Source: Actinomycetota bacterium | GTDB lineage: Bacteria > Actinomycetota > Actinomycetes > Actinomycetales > Microbacteriaceae | NCBI GenBank assembly: GCA_030840335.1 | Contig: JAUZFR010000050.1 | Span: forward strand, 1 to 50,153 | Length of the DNA stretch: 50,153 nt | Direction of reading: 5' to 3' | Part shown: positions 8,904 through 19,021 of the stretch, piece after piece | Layout: every line of letters begins with the position of its first letter | Numbering within the stretch: the stretch's first letter is position 1 | The notes under the pieces: model-generated | What the model saw: only the letters and a program-made list of their open reading frames with translations | Databases searched by the model: none | Told to the model about the DNA's origin: nothing | Program-made: the position numbers and the translations under genes

Positions 8904-9665
8904 TCACTCCTCGAAGCTGGTGCTCAACGCGCTCAGCCCATTTTCGGTGTTGCCGTCGAAGATGACGTTGCCGTGGTCGAGCACGATGACACGATCGCAC
9001 ATCTCTCGGATCTGTTCGGCGGAATGGCTGACCAGCACGATCGTGCATCCCTCCTGCTGGAATTGTCGGATCTTGTTCATGCACTTCTGCTGGAATGCCT
9101 CGTCGCCGACCGCGAGAACCTCATCGACGAGCAGGATGTCCGGATCGACGCTCACGGCGATCGCGAACGCGAGTCGCACGTACATTCCGGACGAGTAGAA
9201 CTTCACCTGGGTCTCGATGAATTCGCCGATCCCGCTGAATTCGACGATTTCGTCGAACTTGCCGGCCAGCTGCTTGCGCGTGAGACCGAGAATCGAGCCG
9301 TTCATGAAGATGTTCTCCCGACCGGTGAGGTCCGGATGGAACCCCGCGCCGAGTTCGAGCAGCGCCGCGATCTGGCCGCGCCGCTGAATCACCCCGGTCG
9401 TCGGTCTGATGATGCCGCCGATGACCTTGAGCAGTGTGCTCTTGCCCGATCCATTGTGACCGATGAGTCCGACGGTCTGGCCCGCGTGGATCTCGAGATT
9501 GAGGTCGTGAAGGGCGAGAAAGTCATCCTTGTGCTTGTTCGACCTCCCGAAGTTGACGATGCGTTCCTTCAGCGACTTCTCCTTGCGGATCACAAAGCGC
9601 TTCGAGAGTCCGGCCATCCGGATGACTAAGGGTGCGTCTTTCAGGACGGGAATCTTCGCCGCCAC
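8904..9665 (-). CDS. Polysaccharide/teichoic acid ABC exporter ATP-binding protein (Wzt/TagH-like, no C-terminal glycan-binding domain)
   Basis: Walker A GHNGSGKSTLLKVIGG; TGRENIFMNG; Walker B DPDILLVDEVLAVGDEAFQQKC; 253 aa. Confidence 0.93.
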   Translation of the reverse strand: MAAKIPVLKDAPLVIRMAGLSKRFVIRKEKSLKERIVNFGRSNKHKDDFLALHDLNLEIHAGQTVGLIGHNGSGKSTLLKVIGGIIRPTTGVIQRRGQIAALLELGAGFHPDLTGRENIFMNGSILGLTRKQLAGKFDEIVEFSGIGEFIETQVKFYSSGMYVRLAFAIAVSVDPDILLVDEVLAVGDEAFQQKCMNKIRQFQQEGCTIVLVSHSAEQIREMCDRVIVLDHGNVIFDGNTENGLSALSTSFEE

Positions 9666-10621
9666 TAGATCTCCTGCGCGAAGTTGCCCTGAAGGCGCGT
9701 AAACAGGCGGTGGGCGAACCAGAGGAAGACCAGTCCGACGACGATTGCGATGATCAGCCGCAGGTCGAGGTCGGCCGGATAGTTGTGGCTCAGCGGGATA
9801 TGCGACTTCGCGAGGCTGGTCTCCACCCCGTGTCCGTGGAGCCAGGTACCGCGCTGGAAGGCGACGACCGCGATTGTGATGGGGTTCAGCAGGTAGAGCT
9901 GGTACAGCCAGGTTCCGACTCCCGCGGCATCACTGCCGGCCACCGAACGGAAGGCATAGACGACGGGCGATGCCCAGAACAGCAGAACGACCATGACGTC
10001 AACGAGGTACTGCACGTCGCGCAGGTAGACGTTGAGGGCGGACAGGACGAGCGCGAGCGCGGTGCCGAAAATCGCCACCACCAGCACGGCAGGGATGATG
10101 TACAGCGAATCCCAGTTGACCGGCACCTGGCCGAACACGATCATGGCCACGAGCAGCACACCGAACTGGATGCAGAAGTTCAGCAGCGCCGACCCGACGG
10201 ACGCCAGCGGGAATACCTCCCGCGGCATATAGACCTTCTTGATCAGCGCTGCGTTCTGCAGGATCGACATTGTCGACGAGGTCAGGATGTCTGCGTACAG
10301 CCCCCAAATGGTGAGGCCGGCGAACACGAAGATGGCGTATTCGGGTGTGTTCCGTGAAGCGCCGAGGATCTGGCCGAGCGCGAAGTAGTAGACGAGCAGC
10401 ATCGTGATCGGCTTGATGAGCGTCCACAGGAACCCGAGCGCCGAGTCTTTGTAGCGGTTCTTGAGCTCCCGCCGCACCAGGATTCCCTGGAGCTCACGAC
10501 GCTTCCAGAGCTCACGGAGATCGTTGATTGTGCCCCGGAAAAACCCACCGGGCCCACTCGCGAGGGTAATCAGCGGTTGAGCGGCCAGGCGCTCTGCCCG
10601 TTGTCTCGCGATATCAGTCAC
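9665..10621 (-). CDS. Polysaccharide ABC-2 exporter permease (Wzm/TagG-like)
   Basis: LWKRRELQGILVRRELKNRYKDSALGFLWTLIKPITMLLVYYFALGQ...YAIFVFAGLTIWGLYADIL. Confidence 0.93.
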   Translation of the reverse strand: MTDIARQRAERLAAQPLITLASGPGGFFRGTINDLRELWKRRELQGILVRRELKNRYKDSALGFLWTLIKPITMLLVYYFALGQILGASRNTPEYAIFVFAGLTIWGLYADILTSSTMSILQNAALIKKVYMPREVFPLASVGSALLNFCIQFGVLLVAMIVFGQVPVNWDSLYIIPAVLVVAIFGTALALVLSALNVYLRDVQYLVDVMVVLLFWASPVVYAFRSVAGSDAAGVGTWLYQLYLLNPITIAVVAFQRGTWLHGHGVETSLAKSHIPLSHNYPADLDLRLIIAIVVGLVFLWFAHRLFTRLQGNFAQEI

Positions 10622-12066
10622 GGAGAGCCATCATAATTCACCATTGCGTCCCAGACGTCGTCGGCGTACTCTGCCCAGCTTCGCGGCCTGCGCGCCGAGG
10701 CCTCCGCAGCCAGCCGCTTGTGCAGTTCCTCGTCTACGAGCAGTGATCGGACGCCTTCGGCGATCGCTTCGTCATTGCGCGGATCGACCAGCACGCATCC
10801 GCCGGCTTCGGCAATCTCGGCCATGCTTCCGAAGTCGGAGGTGACGACGGGCGTCCCGGCGCCGAGCGATTCCGCAACCGGCAACCCGAACCCCTCGTTC
10901 AGCGACGGGAACACGGTCAGGCGTGCCAGGCGATAGGCCCACCACAGCTCGCCGTCGGGCAGGCCGGAGATCGTCTGCACCGGCCGACCCGCGGCTCGCA
11001 GCCTCGATACCTCGTTGTCGAACTCCTCGCTGTTCCAGGCGTTGCCTCCGATGAAGGCGAGGCTGAACCGGTGACCGGCCACCCAGAGCAGTTCGGCCGC
11101 GTGCAACACGGCGAGGTGATTCTTTCGGGGCTCGTGGCTTCCGACGCAGAGCACGAGGGGCAGGTCGTCGACCAGCATCCTTGCGCGGGCGGCGACTTCG
11201 AAACGGGGCTCGGCGGGCTGAGCCGTGGATGCGAGCTGTACCGTGACGATGTCGGGGCCGTCGATTCCGGCTGACGACAGCATCGCCTTCCAGCCGCGGT
11301 ATTCCGTGGCTGCGGCCTCCGAAATCGTCGCGACAATGTTCATCCGGGAGGCGGCCGCGAGGTACTTGGCGAACACTCCCGGCATGCGCGGTCCCGTTGT
11401 CTCCGCGGTCGTGAGCGGGATGGCGTCATTGCCGATCATGCCGGTGCGGGTGCCGGAGTATGCCGCGAGCGCCTGGATGCGGCTGGCTCGGGCAGGCTCG
11501 TTGAGCGACTCCGCGAGAACATAGGTGCCGCCCCATGGCACGATTGGACCGCGGCGGAACAGCCCGCGCCTGCGGCGCGCTTCGAAGGCATCCGCGTCGA
11601 TGCGCAGTAGCTGGGTTCGCGAGGTCGACCATCCAACCAGCTGCACCGAGTCGCGTTCGAGCCATTCGAGCGCCACCGACCGGGCAACACGTTGAACGCC
11701 CGTCATCAGGGTGCTGGTGGCGGACTCCTGGATGTCGAGCAGCACGGCATCCGTCACGACGGTTGCCGGCCGGTCGAACCACTTCGACGGACGTCGCCGA
11801 CGCGCACGCAACTGGGCGACGAGTTGCCCGAGCCCGTTGTGGCGCGCGAGCCGCCGAGCGGCTTCGACCTCGTCCGAGGTTGGCAGTTCACGTCCGAGCA
11901 CAGCGAGCACGAGCCAGGTTTGCTCGAGCGATGGAGTGGGAATGCCTTCGGCGAGCTGGCGCCGGCACCCGCCCTCGGTCGCGGCGGGCATGATGTTCGG
12001 CAAAAGAGCGCGCACCAGCGCACGGGCGCCGGTGCCGAGCGTGGTGAGTTCAGCCCGACGGGTCAT
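10618..12066 (-). CDS. Glycosyltransferase family 1/4 with N-terminal extension
   Basis: LVLCVGSHEPRKNHLAVLHAAELL...FPSLNEGFGLPVAESLGAGTPVVTSDFGSMAEIA; start set at MTRRAELTTLG (12066). Confidence 0.9.
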   Translation of the reverse strand: MTRRAELTTLGTGARALVRALLPNIMPAATEGGCRRQLAEGIPTPSLEQTWLVLAVLGRELPTSDEVEAARRLARHNGLGQLVAQLRARRRRPSKWFDRPATVVTDAVLLDIQESATSTLMTGVQRVARSVALEWLERDSVQLVGWSTSRTQLLRIDADAFEARRRRGLFRRGPIVPWGGTYVLAESLNEPARASRIQALAAYSGTRTGMIGNDAIPLTTAETTGPRMPGVFAKYLAAASRMNIVATISEAAATEYRGWKAMLSSAGIDGPDIVTVQLASTAQPAEPRFEVAARARMLVDDLPLVLCVGSHEPRKNHLAVLHAAELLWVAGHRFSLAFIGGNAWNSEEFDNEVSRLRAAGRPVQTISGLPDGELWWAYRLARLTVFPSLNEGFGLPVAESLGAGTPVVTSDFGSMAEIAEAGGCVLVDPRNDEAIAEGVRSLLVDEELHKRLAAEASARRPRSWAEYADDVWDAMVNYDGSP

Positions 12067-13547
12067 TCGGATACCTCGTGGACGTCCGCCCACAGGGACG
12101 CCGCGTAGTCGGCCCAGGTCGCGTTCGTGCGCGCGCGGGCCTCGGCGACAAGCCGCGCGTGCACGGCATCGTCGGTCAGCACGGCGCGCAGTTTCGCCGC
12201 GATGTCGTCGTCGTCCCGGGGATCGACCAACAGGCATCCGCCGTCTCGCGCGATCTCCGCGGTGCTGCCGTAGCGAGTCGTAATGACGGGAGTGCCGGTC
12301 GCGAGCGCTTCAGCGACGGGCAGGCCGTAACCCTCCTGCAGCGAGGGGAACACGACGACGCGCGCGTCCGCGTAGGCCTGCGCGAGCACGGCGTCGGAAA
12401 CCCGCCGACCAACCCGCACCGAGCGCCCTTCTCGTTGAAGCCGACGCACTTCGCGGTCGAACTGTTCGAGGTACCAGGAGTGTCCGCCGCCGATCACCAG
12501 CAGCTCGAACGTGATTCCTTCATCCCACAGCAACTGGGCGGCACTGAGTACCCCGCGCTGGTTCTTGCGCGGTTCGACGCTGCCGACCATCAGGACGAGT
12601 GGTAAGGCACGGTCGGCCGACGGTACCGTCACGTCGGCGGAGGCGACATCGACGGGCAGCACGACCGCGCTCACCCGCGGCCCGGTGAGGCCCTGTGCCG
12701 GCAAAGCGGAGACGAACCCGGCGAACTCCTCCGCCGTGGTCTCGCTGATGCAGGCAATGAGCGAAGAGTATTTGACGACTTCCAGGTAGTGGGCGAACCG
12801 GTCGGACTCCTCATCCACCACGCTGTCCGCGCTGACAACAGGGATGGCGTCGTAGCCGACCAGAACCAGTCGGTTGCCCGAGTAGCGGCCGAGGGCGGCC
12901 TGGCGTTCGAGCAGTTCGCCGGACGGAACCTCGGGCAGCACGATCGTGCCCTGCCACGGGATCAGGAGCCTGCCGTCGGGCACGTCCGGTGCCGGTGGTG
13001 TGCTGGAGGTCCACGAGACGACGAGGTCGCGCTGGCCCGGGGTGAGATCGCGATACCCGGTTACGTCTCGCGACCACGCGACGAGAACGGGATCCTGCTC
13101 ACGATCCCAGTGCGGCATGGTGTTACGCACGACCCGCTGGATGCCCGTGTTATGCACGTGAGTCGCGCAAAAGTCGACATCGACGACGGTCCCGCCGACG
13201 ATGACGACGGCGTCCAGATCGTCGTCGCGCTGTGCGGATGCAGTGCGGGCGACGCCCGCGAGGACGGCCGCGAGCGCCGTCCCCGGTTTCGCGGTGCGCA
13301 GATCCCGGCGAATCGCGACGACCTCGGCCTGTGTCGGGTACCCGCCCGCAACGGCCGTCGCGAGCAGCCAGATGCGGGCGTCCGCAGGATCGGATGCGAC
13401 ACTGTCGGCGAGTGCTGCAAGGAGCGAGCCTGCGCTTTCGGAGAACTCTGAGCCCGACGCGTCGAGATCGGGGGCGAGATACGGGGCTACCGCGACCAGC
13501 CGACGGTGAAGCGAAGAGACACCGACGGCAACGTCCACAGCCGTCAC
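12063..13547 (-). CDS. Glycosyltransferase family 1/4 with N-terminal extension, tandem paralog
   Basis: LVLMVGSVEPRKNQRGVLSAAQLLWDEG...FPSLQEGYGLPVAEALATGTPVITTRYGSTAEIA; GTG start overlapping the upstream stop. Confidence 0.88.
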   Translation of the reverse strand: MTAVDVAVGVSSLHRRLVAVAPYLAPDLDASGSEFSESAGSLLAALADSVASDPADARIWLLATAVAGGYPTQAEVVAIRRDLRTAKPGTALAAVLAGVARTASAQRDDDLDAVVIVGGTVVDVDFCATHVHNTGIQRVVRNTMPHWDREQDPVLVAWSRDVTGYRDLTPGQRDLVVSWTSSTPPAPDVPDGRLLIPWQGTIVLPEVPSGELLERQAALGRYSGNRLVLVGYDAIPVVSADSVVDEESDRFAHYLEVVKYSSLIACISETTAEEFAGFVSALPAQGLTGPRVSAVVLPVDVASADVTVPSADRALPLVLMVGSVEPRKNQRGVLSAAQLLWDEGITFELLVIGGGHSWYLEQFDREVRRLQREGRSVRVGRRVSDAVLAQAYADARVVVFPSLQEGYGLPVAEALATGTPVITTRYGSTAEIARDGGCLLVDPRDDDDIAAKLRAVLTDDAVHARLVAEARARTNATWADYAASLWADVHEVSE

Positions 13548-13828
13548 TTGCGAGTGACCAGACGCCGCAGGCGGTAGAACACGGTCGCCCAGAAGCGGTT
13601 TGCGCCGTCGCGTCGGAGTACCAGGAGGGCCGTTTGGGCGAGGCGAATCGGGCGGGTGATGCGCCACGACAGCGAGCGCTCCACGACGAGCGGGATCGTG
13701 CCGCCATACCGGATGAGCCGCACCCACTCTTCGACTTTCTCATCCTGAAGCGCGGCGAGCTTGCCCGCGAGCGCCGTCTCGGCGGCGGAAGCGCGGGAGG
13801 CCGGTCGGGTCGCGGGATTCACCCCCAC
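13544..13828 (-). CDS. Small hypothetical protein (94 aa)
   Basis: MGVNPATRPASRASAAETALAGKLAALQDEKVEEWVRLIRYGG...; translationally coupled to the following glycosyltransferase. Confidence 0.65.
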   Translation of the reverse strand: MGVNPATRPASRASAAETALAGKLAALQDEKVEEWVRLIRYGGTIPLVVERSLSWRITRPIRLAQTALLVLRRDGANRFWATVFYRLRRLVTRK

Positions 13829-13882
13829 ATCCTAAGCAGTGGCGCGGAAGCTAGGGTAACTAGGGGTCAGAAGGGATCGGGC

Positions 13883-15958
13883 GTGATCGAAGTAGCCATG
13901 GCAGTCGCCGTGACGGGGATTCTCTTCCTTTTCGTCGGCATTCCCTTCGCCAGCGCGCTTCGCGACCCCGACGAGGGCTGGATCGCGTGGCTCACGGATG
14001 CCGCCGGTTACGGTGTGGTTTACCTCACGCTCGCGATCACCGCGTGGAACTGGTTCGGCATTCCCGCCATCATCCTCGCGGCCCTCATTCTCGCGGCGTT
14101 CGCGGTCTTCGCGGTCCGACGGCGGGTGGGGTTCCCGCGCCGAGGTCGGGTGAAACCGAGGCGGAGCCTCGTGATCGTCTGGGTGCTGGTCGTAATCGTC
14201 GCGATTGCGTTCCGACTGCACGACTCGACCTTCCTGCCGTGGGTCGGGGACATGGGCGCGTACGTGAACTGGGCGAACGAGTTGCTGCGCACCGGACACC
14301 TCGCGGCGAGCTGGCCGCCGATCTACTCGGTGTTCCTGTCGGTCGGCGGCGCGATCTTCGGCCCCGCCGGAACGACCGCGGCGATACCGTTCACGGGATT
14401 CCTCCTGATTGCGGTCGTCGCCCGGCTGCTGACGCGGCTGAAGCTGAACCCCTGGATCGTCGTCGGCATCGCCGGCGCGCTCGCGTTGAACATCCATGCG
14501 ATCTGGTACAGCTACTTTCCGAGCAGTGAATCGCTGAACGCGCCGGTGTTCATCCTGTGGTTGTCGCTGTTCCTGTCAGTGCTGACGGCCCCGCGGAAGC
14601 TTCTGCCGGCCGCCCTGGTCATGAGCTTCCTCGTCATGCTGGACCTCTGCCTCCTCCGCGCCAGCGGCAGTTTCCTGCTCGTCCCGCTTCTGCTTCTCGT
14701 CGTGTTCGCGACGATCCTCGGCGCCTGGCGCCGGTGGGCCCCGCGCATGTGGGCGTTCTTCTTCGCCACCCTCGCGGCCGCCGAAGTCGGCATCTGGTAC
14801 GGCGTCAAGTTCATCCACAGCTATTTCGTCACGACACAGGTGCAGCAGCAGCTGCCCGCTCGCGCCTACGACCTGCTCCACCAGCTCGGTCTCCTCTCGC
14901 CAAACTTCCAGCTGGTCGCCGCTCTTCTTTTCGTTCTGGTCCTCGCCGCGGCGGGGTACTACTGGGCGGTTCGCGCGTCGCGCAAGCAGAGCGAGCGCGG
15001 CTTGCGGGCATCCGGCGTGCTCGCCCTCATCGCGGCGATTGCGCTGGCGCTCGCCGTCATACTCGAGGCCGCGGTTGGCGCCAATATCTGGTTCATCCTC
15101 CTGCGGATGGGCCTCTGGCTCGTGGTGCTCGCGATTGCGGCGCTCGTCATCATCTGGCGGCGCCGCGACGTCGGCCCGCAGTCGGCGCTTGTCTTCCTCG
15201 CAGCGGCGACGGTGCTGCTGCTCATCGCGTTCCAGACGCATCGGCTCGGTAACAATCGCCCGCACGCGTTCTTCCTCTATTGGGATCGCTACCTCGTGAG
15301 CGAGGTGTTGCCTGCTCTCGTGGTTCTCGCCGCGATTGGGGCGTCTCTGCTGCTGCCGATCATCTCGGCGTGGTGGCGACGACGCAACCCGGAGGTGCCG
15401 GGTGGGGCGCGTTTGCGATCCATGGCACCGGCGCTTGCGACGGTGGTCGCGGTGATTCTCACGGCGCTGCCGAGCATCCCGATCCTCACCCTCGAGGCCG
15501 AGGACACCTACATGGCCGGGGCCGACACATTCACCTCGAAGCTCATGTCATTCACAAAACCGGATGACACGCTGCTCTGGGCGGGAACCTCGACGGCCAG
15601 GGCGCCGGGCTTCTTCTTTCCCAACGAGTGGATGGCGTTCGCCGTACCGATGACGCGCAGCTTCGGCTACTCGTTCGTGAACGTGCGGCAGGGGCACAAC
15701 GATTTCCGGCCCGACGAAGTGCCGTCCGCTGGCGAACTCGCGGCGGACGTCGACAAGCACGGCACCGTGTACGTCTATGAGGTGCAGAAGGCATCGGGGG
15801 AGCCGCTCGACCAGCGGCTCGCGACGAGCGGACTGAAGATCGTCCAGGTGGGCGAGGCAACCAGCGACATCAGCCTGCTGCAGCAGCGCCCCCAGCTTCA
15901 GCACTGGACCCACGCGAAGATCCACGTCGTCGTGTGGGAAGTCTCAACGAACGGCTAG
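13883..15958 (+). CDS. Large multi-TM membrane protein, GT-C/GT39-like
   Basis: VIEVAMAVAVTGILFLFVGIPFASALRDPDEGWIAWL...FLPWVGDMGAYVNWANELLRTGHLAASWPPIYSVFL; start GTG 13883 or ATG 13898. Confidence 0.75.
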   Translation: MIEVAMAVAVTGILFLFVGIPFASALRDPDEGWIAWLTDAAGYGVVYLTLAITAWNWFGIPAIILAALILAAFAVFAVRRRVGFPRRGRVKPRRSLVIVWVLVVIVAIAFRLHDSTFLPWVGDMGAYVNWANELLRTGHLAASWPPIYSVFLSVGGAIFGPAGTTAAIPFTGFLLIAVVARLLTRLKLNPWIVVGIAGALALNIHAIWYSYFPSSESLNAPVFILWLSLFLSVLTAPRKLLPAALVMSFLVMLDLCLLRASGSFLLVPLLLLVVFATILGAWRRWAPRMWAFFFATLAAAEVGIWYGVKFIHSYFVTTQVQQQLPARAYDLLHQLGLLSPNFQLVAALLFVLVLAAAGYYWAVRASRKQSERGLRASGVLALIAAIALALAVILEAAVGANIWFILLRMGLWLVVLAIAALVIIWRRRDVGPQSALVFLAAATVLLLIAFQTHRLGNNRPHAFFLYWDRYLVSEVLPALVVLAAIGASLLLPIISAWWRRRNPEVPGGARLRSMAPALATVVAVILTALPSIPILTLEAEDTYMAGADTFTSKLMSFTKPDDTLLWAGTSTARAPGFFFPNEWMAFAVPMTRSFGYSFVNVRQGHNDFRPDEVPSAGELAADVDKHGTVYVYEVQKASGEPLDQRLATSGLKIVQVGEATSDISLLQQRPQLQHWTHAKIHVVVWEVSTNG

Positions 15959-16803
15959 TGGAAGAACTCTCGACGCACGAAGAGTCCCAGGCGCAGCCCC
16001 CAGCGAACCGGCGCCAGCCACCATCCGGTGTACTTCTTGTCGAGGTAGCGGCGAGCGCTCTCGTGGTGAACCTTGCGCATGAAGTCGGCCTGCCGACTCG
16101 TCGAATGCGCGCCACTGTGGATGATGACGGCCCCCGGTACGAAGACTGAGCCCCAGCCGAGCTTCGACAGGCGGAACGCGAGATCCACGTCTTCGAAGTA
16201 CATGAAGTAGCCCTGATCGAAGCCGCCGACCAGCGCAAACGCCTCCGGACGAACCAGAAGGCACGCGCCCGAGAGCCAGTCGACACTCTGGTCTTCGCCG
16301 AGTGAGGTGTCGCGGAACCGGTGGTACCGGCGCGTCCACGGGTTCGAAGGCCAGATGTTCGCGAACATGCCGTGGCCGACCCCCGTGCGAATCGAGGGAA
16401 ACGCGCGCGCGGACGGATAGACGACTTCATCGGGCGCGATGATCCGCGGCCCGAAAATCGCCGCCTTCGGATGCTGGTCGGCGCCGGCGAGCAGGGCGTC
16501 GAGGCTACCGGGGGTGAACCGCACGTCGGGGTTGGTGACCAGGAACCAGTCGTAGTCGCGATCGATCGATGCAACGAGCCTGTTGACGCCTCCGCCGTAA
16601 CCGAGGTTCTCCCCGCTTGCGACGAAAGTGCGGATGCCCTTCATCGACGACAACGCCTCGATTTCATCGGCGTCGCCACTGTTGTCGATCACGAGCACGT
16701 CGATGGTGTGGTCGGCACCATGCGCCGTCTCGATGCTCTCCATCAGCGGCGGCAGTTCGCCCGAGGAGTGGTAGGCGACCACAAGCACAGCAACCGAGGC
16801 CAT
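15955..16803 (-). CDS. Glycosyltransferase family 2 (rhamnosyltransferase-like)
   Basis: MASVAVLVVAYHSSGELPPLMESIETAHGADHTIDVLVIDNSGD...NLGYGGGVNRLVASIDRDYDWFLVTNPDVRF...SGACLLVRPEAFALVGGFDQGYFMYFEDVDLAFRL. Confidence 0.92.
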   Translation of the reverse strand: MASVAVLVVAYHSSGELPPLMESIETAHGADHTIDVLVIDNSGDADEIEALSSMKGIRTFVASGENLGYGGGVNRLVASIDRDYDWFLVTNPDVRFTPGSLDALLAGADQHPKAAIFGPRIIAPDEVVYPSARAFPSIRTGVGHGMFANIWPSNPWTRRYHRFRDTSLGEDQSVDWLSGACLLVRPEAFALVGGFDQGYFMYFEDVDLAFRLSKLGWGSVFVPGAVIIHSGAHSTSRQADFMRKVHHESARRYLDKKYTGWWLAPVRWGLRLGLFVRREFFH

Positions 16804-16804
16804 C

Positions 16805-17986
16805 TCAGGCTCCCGCCGCGGCCGCGAAGATGGCCTGGTGCGTCGCCGCGCTCGCATCCCACCCGAACTCGGCGGCCCTCGCGATTCCCGCGCGCGATCG
16901 TGCCGCTCGGTCGGAGTCGTCGAGAAGGAGTTCGATGATGCGTGCGGCGATCGCCGCGGCATCCGGCTCCGTGTAGGCCGCAACATCCCCGCCGACCTCC
17001 GGGAGCGCGAGAAGTCGTGTCGTCACGACGGCAGTGCCACTGGCCATTGCCTCGAGCACGGGAAGACCGAATCCCTCGCCGACACTCGGATACGCGATGA
17101 CGAGCGCTCCGCCCAGAAACCCCGCGAGCTGGTCGTTCGGCACGAAGCCCAGCCGGGAGATGCGCTCGCGCACGGGCGACCCGTCGACGGCGGCGTCGAT
17201 GGTGGTATCCCAGCCCTTGCCGCCCGCGAGCGCGAGAACCAGGTTCGGATACTTCTGCGAAACAAGTGGATTCGCGGCAATCGTGCCGAACGCCGCGATC
17301 AGTGCGCTGACGTTTTTGCGAGGTTCGAGCGTGCCGAGGAACCCGATCCAGTCGTCGACGCCGACGAGGTCGCGGGCTCGCTGGATCTCGGCACCGCCTG
17401 GTTCATGGAAGGTCGCGGCGTCGACGCCGTGGTAGGCAACGTGCACCCGATCCGGATGTGCCCCTGCCCACCGGACGAGTTCAGACGCCGTCGCATTGCT
17501 CGGCACGATGAGTGCGCGCGCACGACGAAGCGAGAACCGAATCCAGCTGCGGAAGAAGATTCGCTTGCCCCTGCCGTGGAGCTCCGGATGCGAGAAGAAC
17601 GTCGCATCGTGCAGCGTCACCACCACGGGCAGCCGAGTCAGCACCGGCATCGTGTAGTGCGGCGAAAACAGGAGGTCAGCGCCCTCCCGTCGCGCCAGCC
17701 TGGGGAGGCCGAACTGCTCCCAAAGCAGACGAGTCGGTCGGCGCACGATCGCCGCACGAGGAACGACCACTCGAGCACCGGGCACACCAGCGGCCAGCCA
17801 TGCCGCATCCCGGCGCTGGGCGACGATCGTCAGTCGACAGCCCGCGGCGTCGAGCGCGGGCAGCAGGTGCTCGAGATACCTGCCGACGCCGCCGCGATTG
17901 CGGGGGATCGCCGTCGCATCGACAAGAACATGGGGGTGGCGGGTCAAGGAAAATGCTTTCGAGAGGCCGACTTCGGCTGTGGGCAT
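16805..17986 (-). CDS. Glycosyltransferase family 4
   Basis: VDATAIPRNRGGVGRYLEHLLPALDAAG...FLGTLEPRKNVSALIAAFG...YPSVGEGFGLPVLEAMASGTAVVTT. Confidence 0.92.
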   Translation of the reverse strand: MPTAEVGLSKAFSLTRHPHVLVDATAIPRNRGGVGRYLEHLLPALDAAGCRLTIVAQRRDAAWLAAGVPGARVVVPRAAIVRRPTRLLWEQFGLPRLARREGADLLFSPHYTMPVLTRLPVVVTLHDATFFSHPELHGRGKRIFFRSWIRFSLRRARALIVPSNATASELVRWAGAHPDRVHVAYHGVDAATFHEPGGAEIQRARDLVGVDDWIGFLGTLEPRKNVSALIAAFGTIAANPLVSQKYPNLVLALAGGKGWDTTIDAAVDGSPVRERISRLGFVPNDQLAGFLGGALVIAYPSVGEGFGLPVLEAMASGTAVVTTRLLALPEVGGDVAAYTEPDAAAIAARIIELLLDDSDRAARSRAGIARAAEFGWDASAATHQAIFAAAAGA

Positions 17987-18024
17987 GACCTAACGAGAGT
18001 ACCCCGTGCCGATAGGCTGACCGC

Positions 18025-19008
18025 ATGACTCGGGCGTTCATCACAGGGGTAACCGGACAGGATGGCTACTACCTCAGCAAACTGCTTCTCGAAAAGGGTT
18101 ATGAGGTATTCGGCCTGGTTCGAGGTCAGAACAACCCGAAGATCGAGTTCCTGCAGACCGAGCTTCCCGAGGTGAAGATTCTCACCGGCGACCTCATGGA
18201 CACCTCGAGTCTCATTCGGGCCCTTAACGCGAGTGAGCCAGACGAGTTCTACAACCTCGGTGCGATTTCCTTCGTCGCCTACTCGTGGGAGAACGCCTCT
18301 CTGACCACCGATGTCACTGCCAAGGGCGTGCTCAATGCGCTCGAGGCCACCCGCATCTACGCGGGCGACGACATCTCGAAGGTGAAGTTCTACCAGGCCT
18401 CAAGCTCCGAGATGTTCGGCAAGGTGCAGCAGGTTCCGCAGACCGAGTCGACGCTCTTGTGGCCGCGGTCGCCGTACGGGGTCGCGAAGGTCTTCGGCCA
18501 CTACATGACGATCAACTACCGCGAGTCTTACGGAATGCACGCGTCGAGCGGGGTTCTCTTCAACCACGAGTCGCCCATGCGCGGCCCGGAATTCGTCACG
18601 AGAAAGATCAGCCTCGCCGTCGCTCGCATCGCCCTCGGAATCCAGGACACCCTGTCGCTCGGCAACCTCGACGCGCAGCGAGACTGGGGATTTGCGGGCG
18701 ACTATGTCGACGCGATGTGGCGCATGCTCCAGCAGCCCGAGGGCGGCGACTATGTCATCTCGACCGGTCAGACCCACTCGGTGCGTGACTACCTCGAAGT
18801 TGCCTTCGAGCACGTCGGAATCGCCGACTGGAAGAAGCACGTCTTCCAGGACCCGGCGTTCCTCCGACCCGCTGAAGTCGACCTGCTGGTCGGCGACGCG
18901 ACCAAAGCGCGATCGACGCTCGGCTGGGCCCCAAAGGTGGAATTCGCCGACCTGGTTCGGATGATGGTCGACGCTGATCTGCAACGCCAGCGAGCCCTGC
19001 TCGGCTGA
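18025..19008 (+). CDS. GDP-mannose 4,6-dehydratase-like
   Basis: [34 protein letters not shown]...[20 protein letters not shown]...[23 protein letters not shown]...[21 protein letters not shown]. Confidence 0.92.
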   Translation: MTRAFITGVTGQDGYYLSKLLLEKGYEVFGLVRGQNNPKIEFLQTELPEVKILTGDLMDTSSLIRALNASEPDEFYNLGAISFVAYSWENASLTTDVTAKGVLNALEATRIYAGDDISKVKFYQASSSEMFGKVQQVPQTESTLLWPRSPYGVAKVFGHYMTINYRESYGMHASSGVLFNHESPMRGPEFVTRKISLAVARIALGIQDTLSLGNLDAQRDWGFAGDYVDAMWRMLQQPEGGDYVISTGQTHSVRDYLEVAFEHVGIADWKKHVFQDPAFLRPAEVDLLVGDATKARSTLGWAPKVEFADLVRMMVDADLQRQRALLG

Positions 19009-19021
19009 GCATTCGGCTCCC

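Noticed and set aside
8931-8950. CTCAGCCCATTTTCGGT, resembling a right arm
   Set aside because: Core TCCTTC absent and no left arm at the expected distance.
9494-9576. CGAGATTGAGGTC followed by TCCTTC about 70 bp later
   Set aside because: Spacing is not 67 bp and flanking bases do not match the arms.
13232-13882. N-terminal extension of the 908-aa plus-strand ORF
   Set aside because: Overlaps the well-supported minus-strand glycosyltransferase and small ORF; the extension is R/P-rich and the TM-protein start fits 13883 or 13898.
17662-17680. CGAAAACAGGAGGTC, resembling a left arm
   Set aside because: Core disrupted and no right arm at the expected distance.
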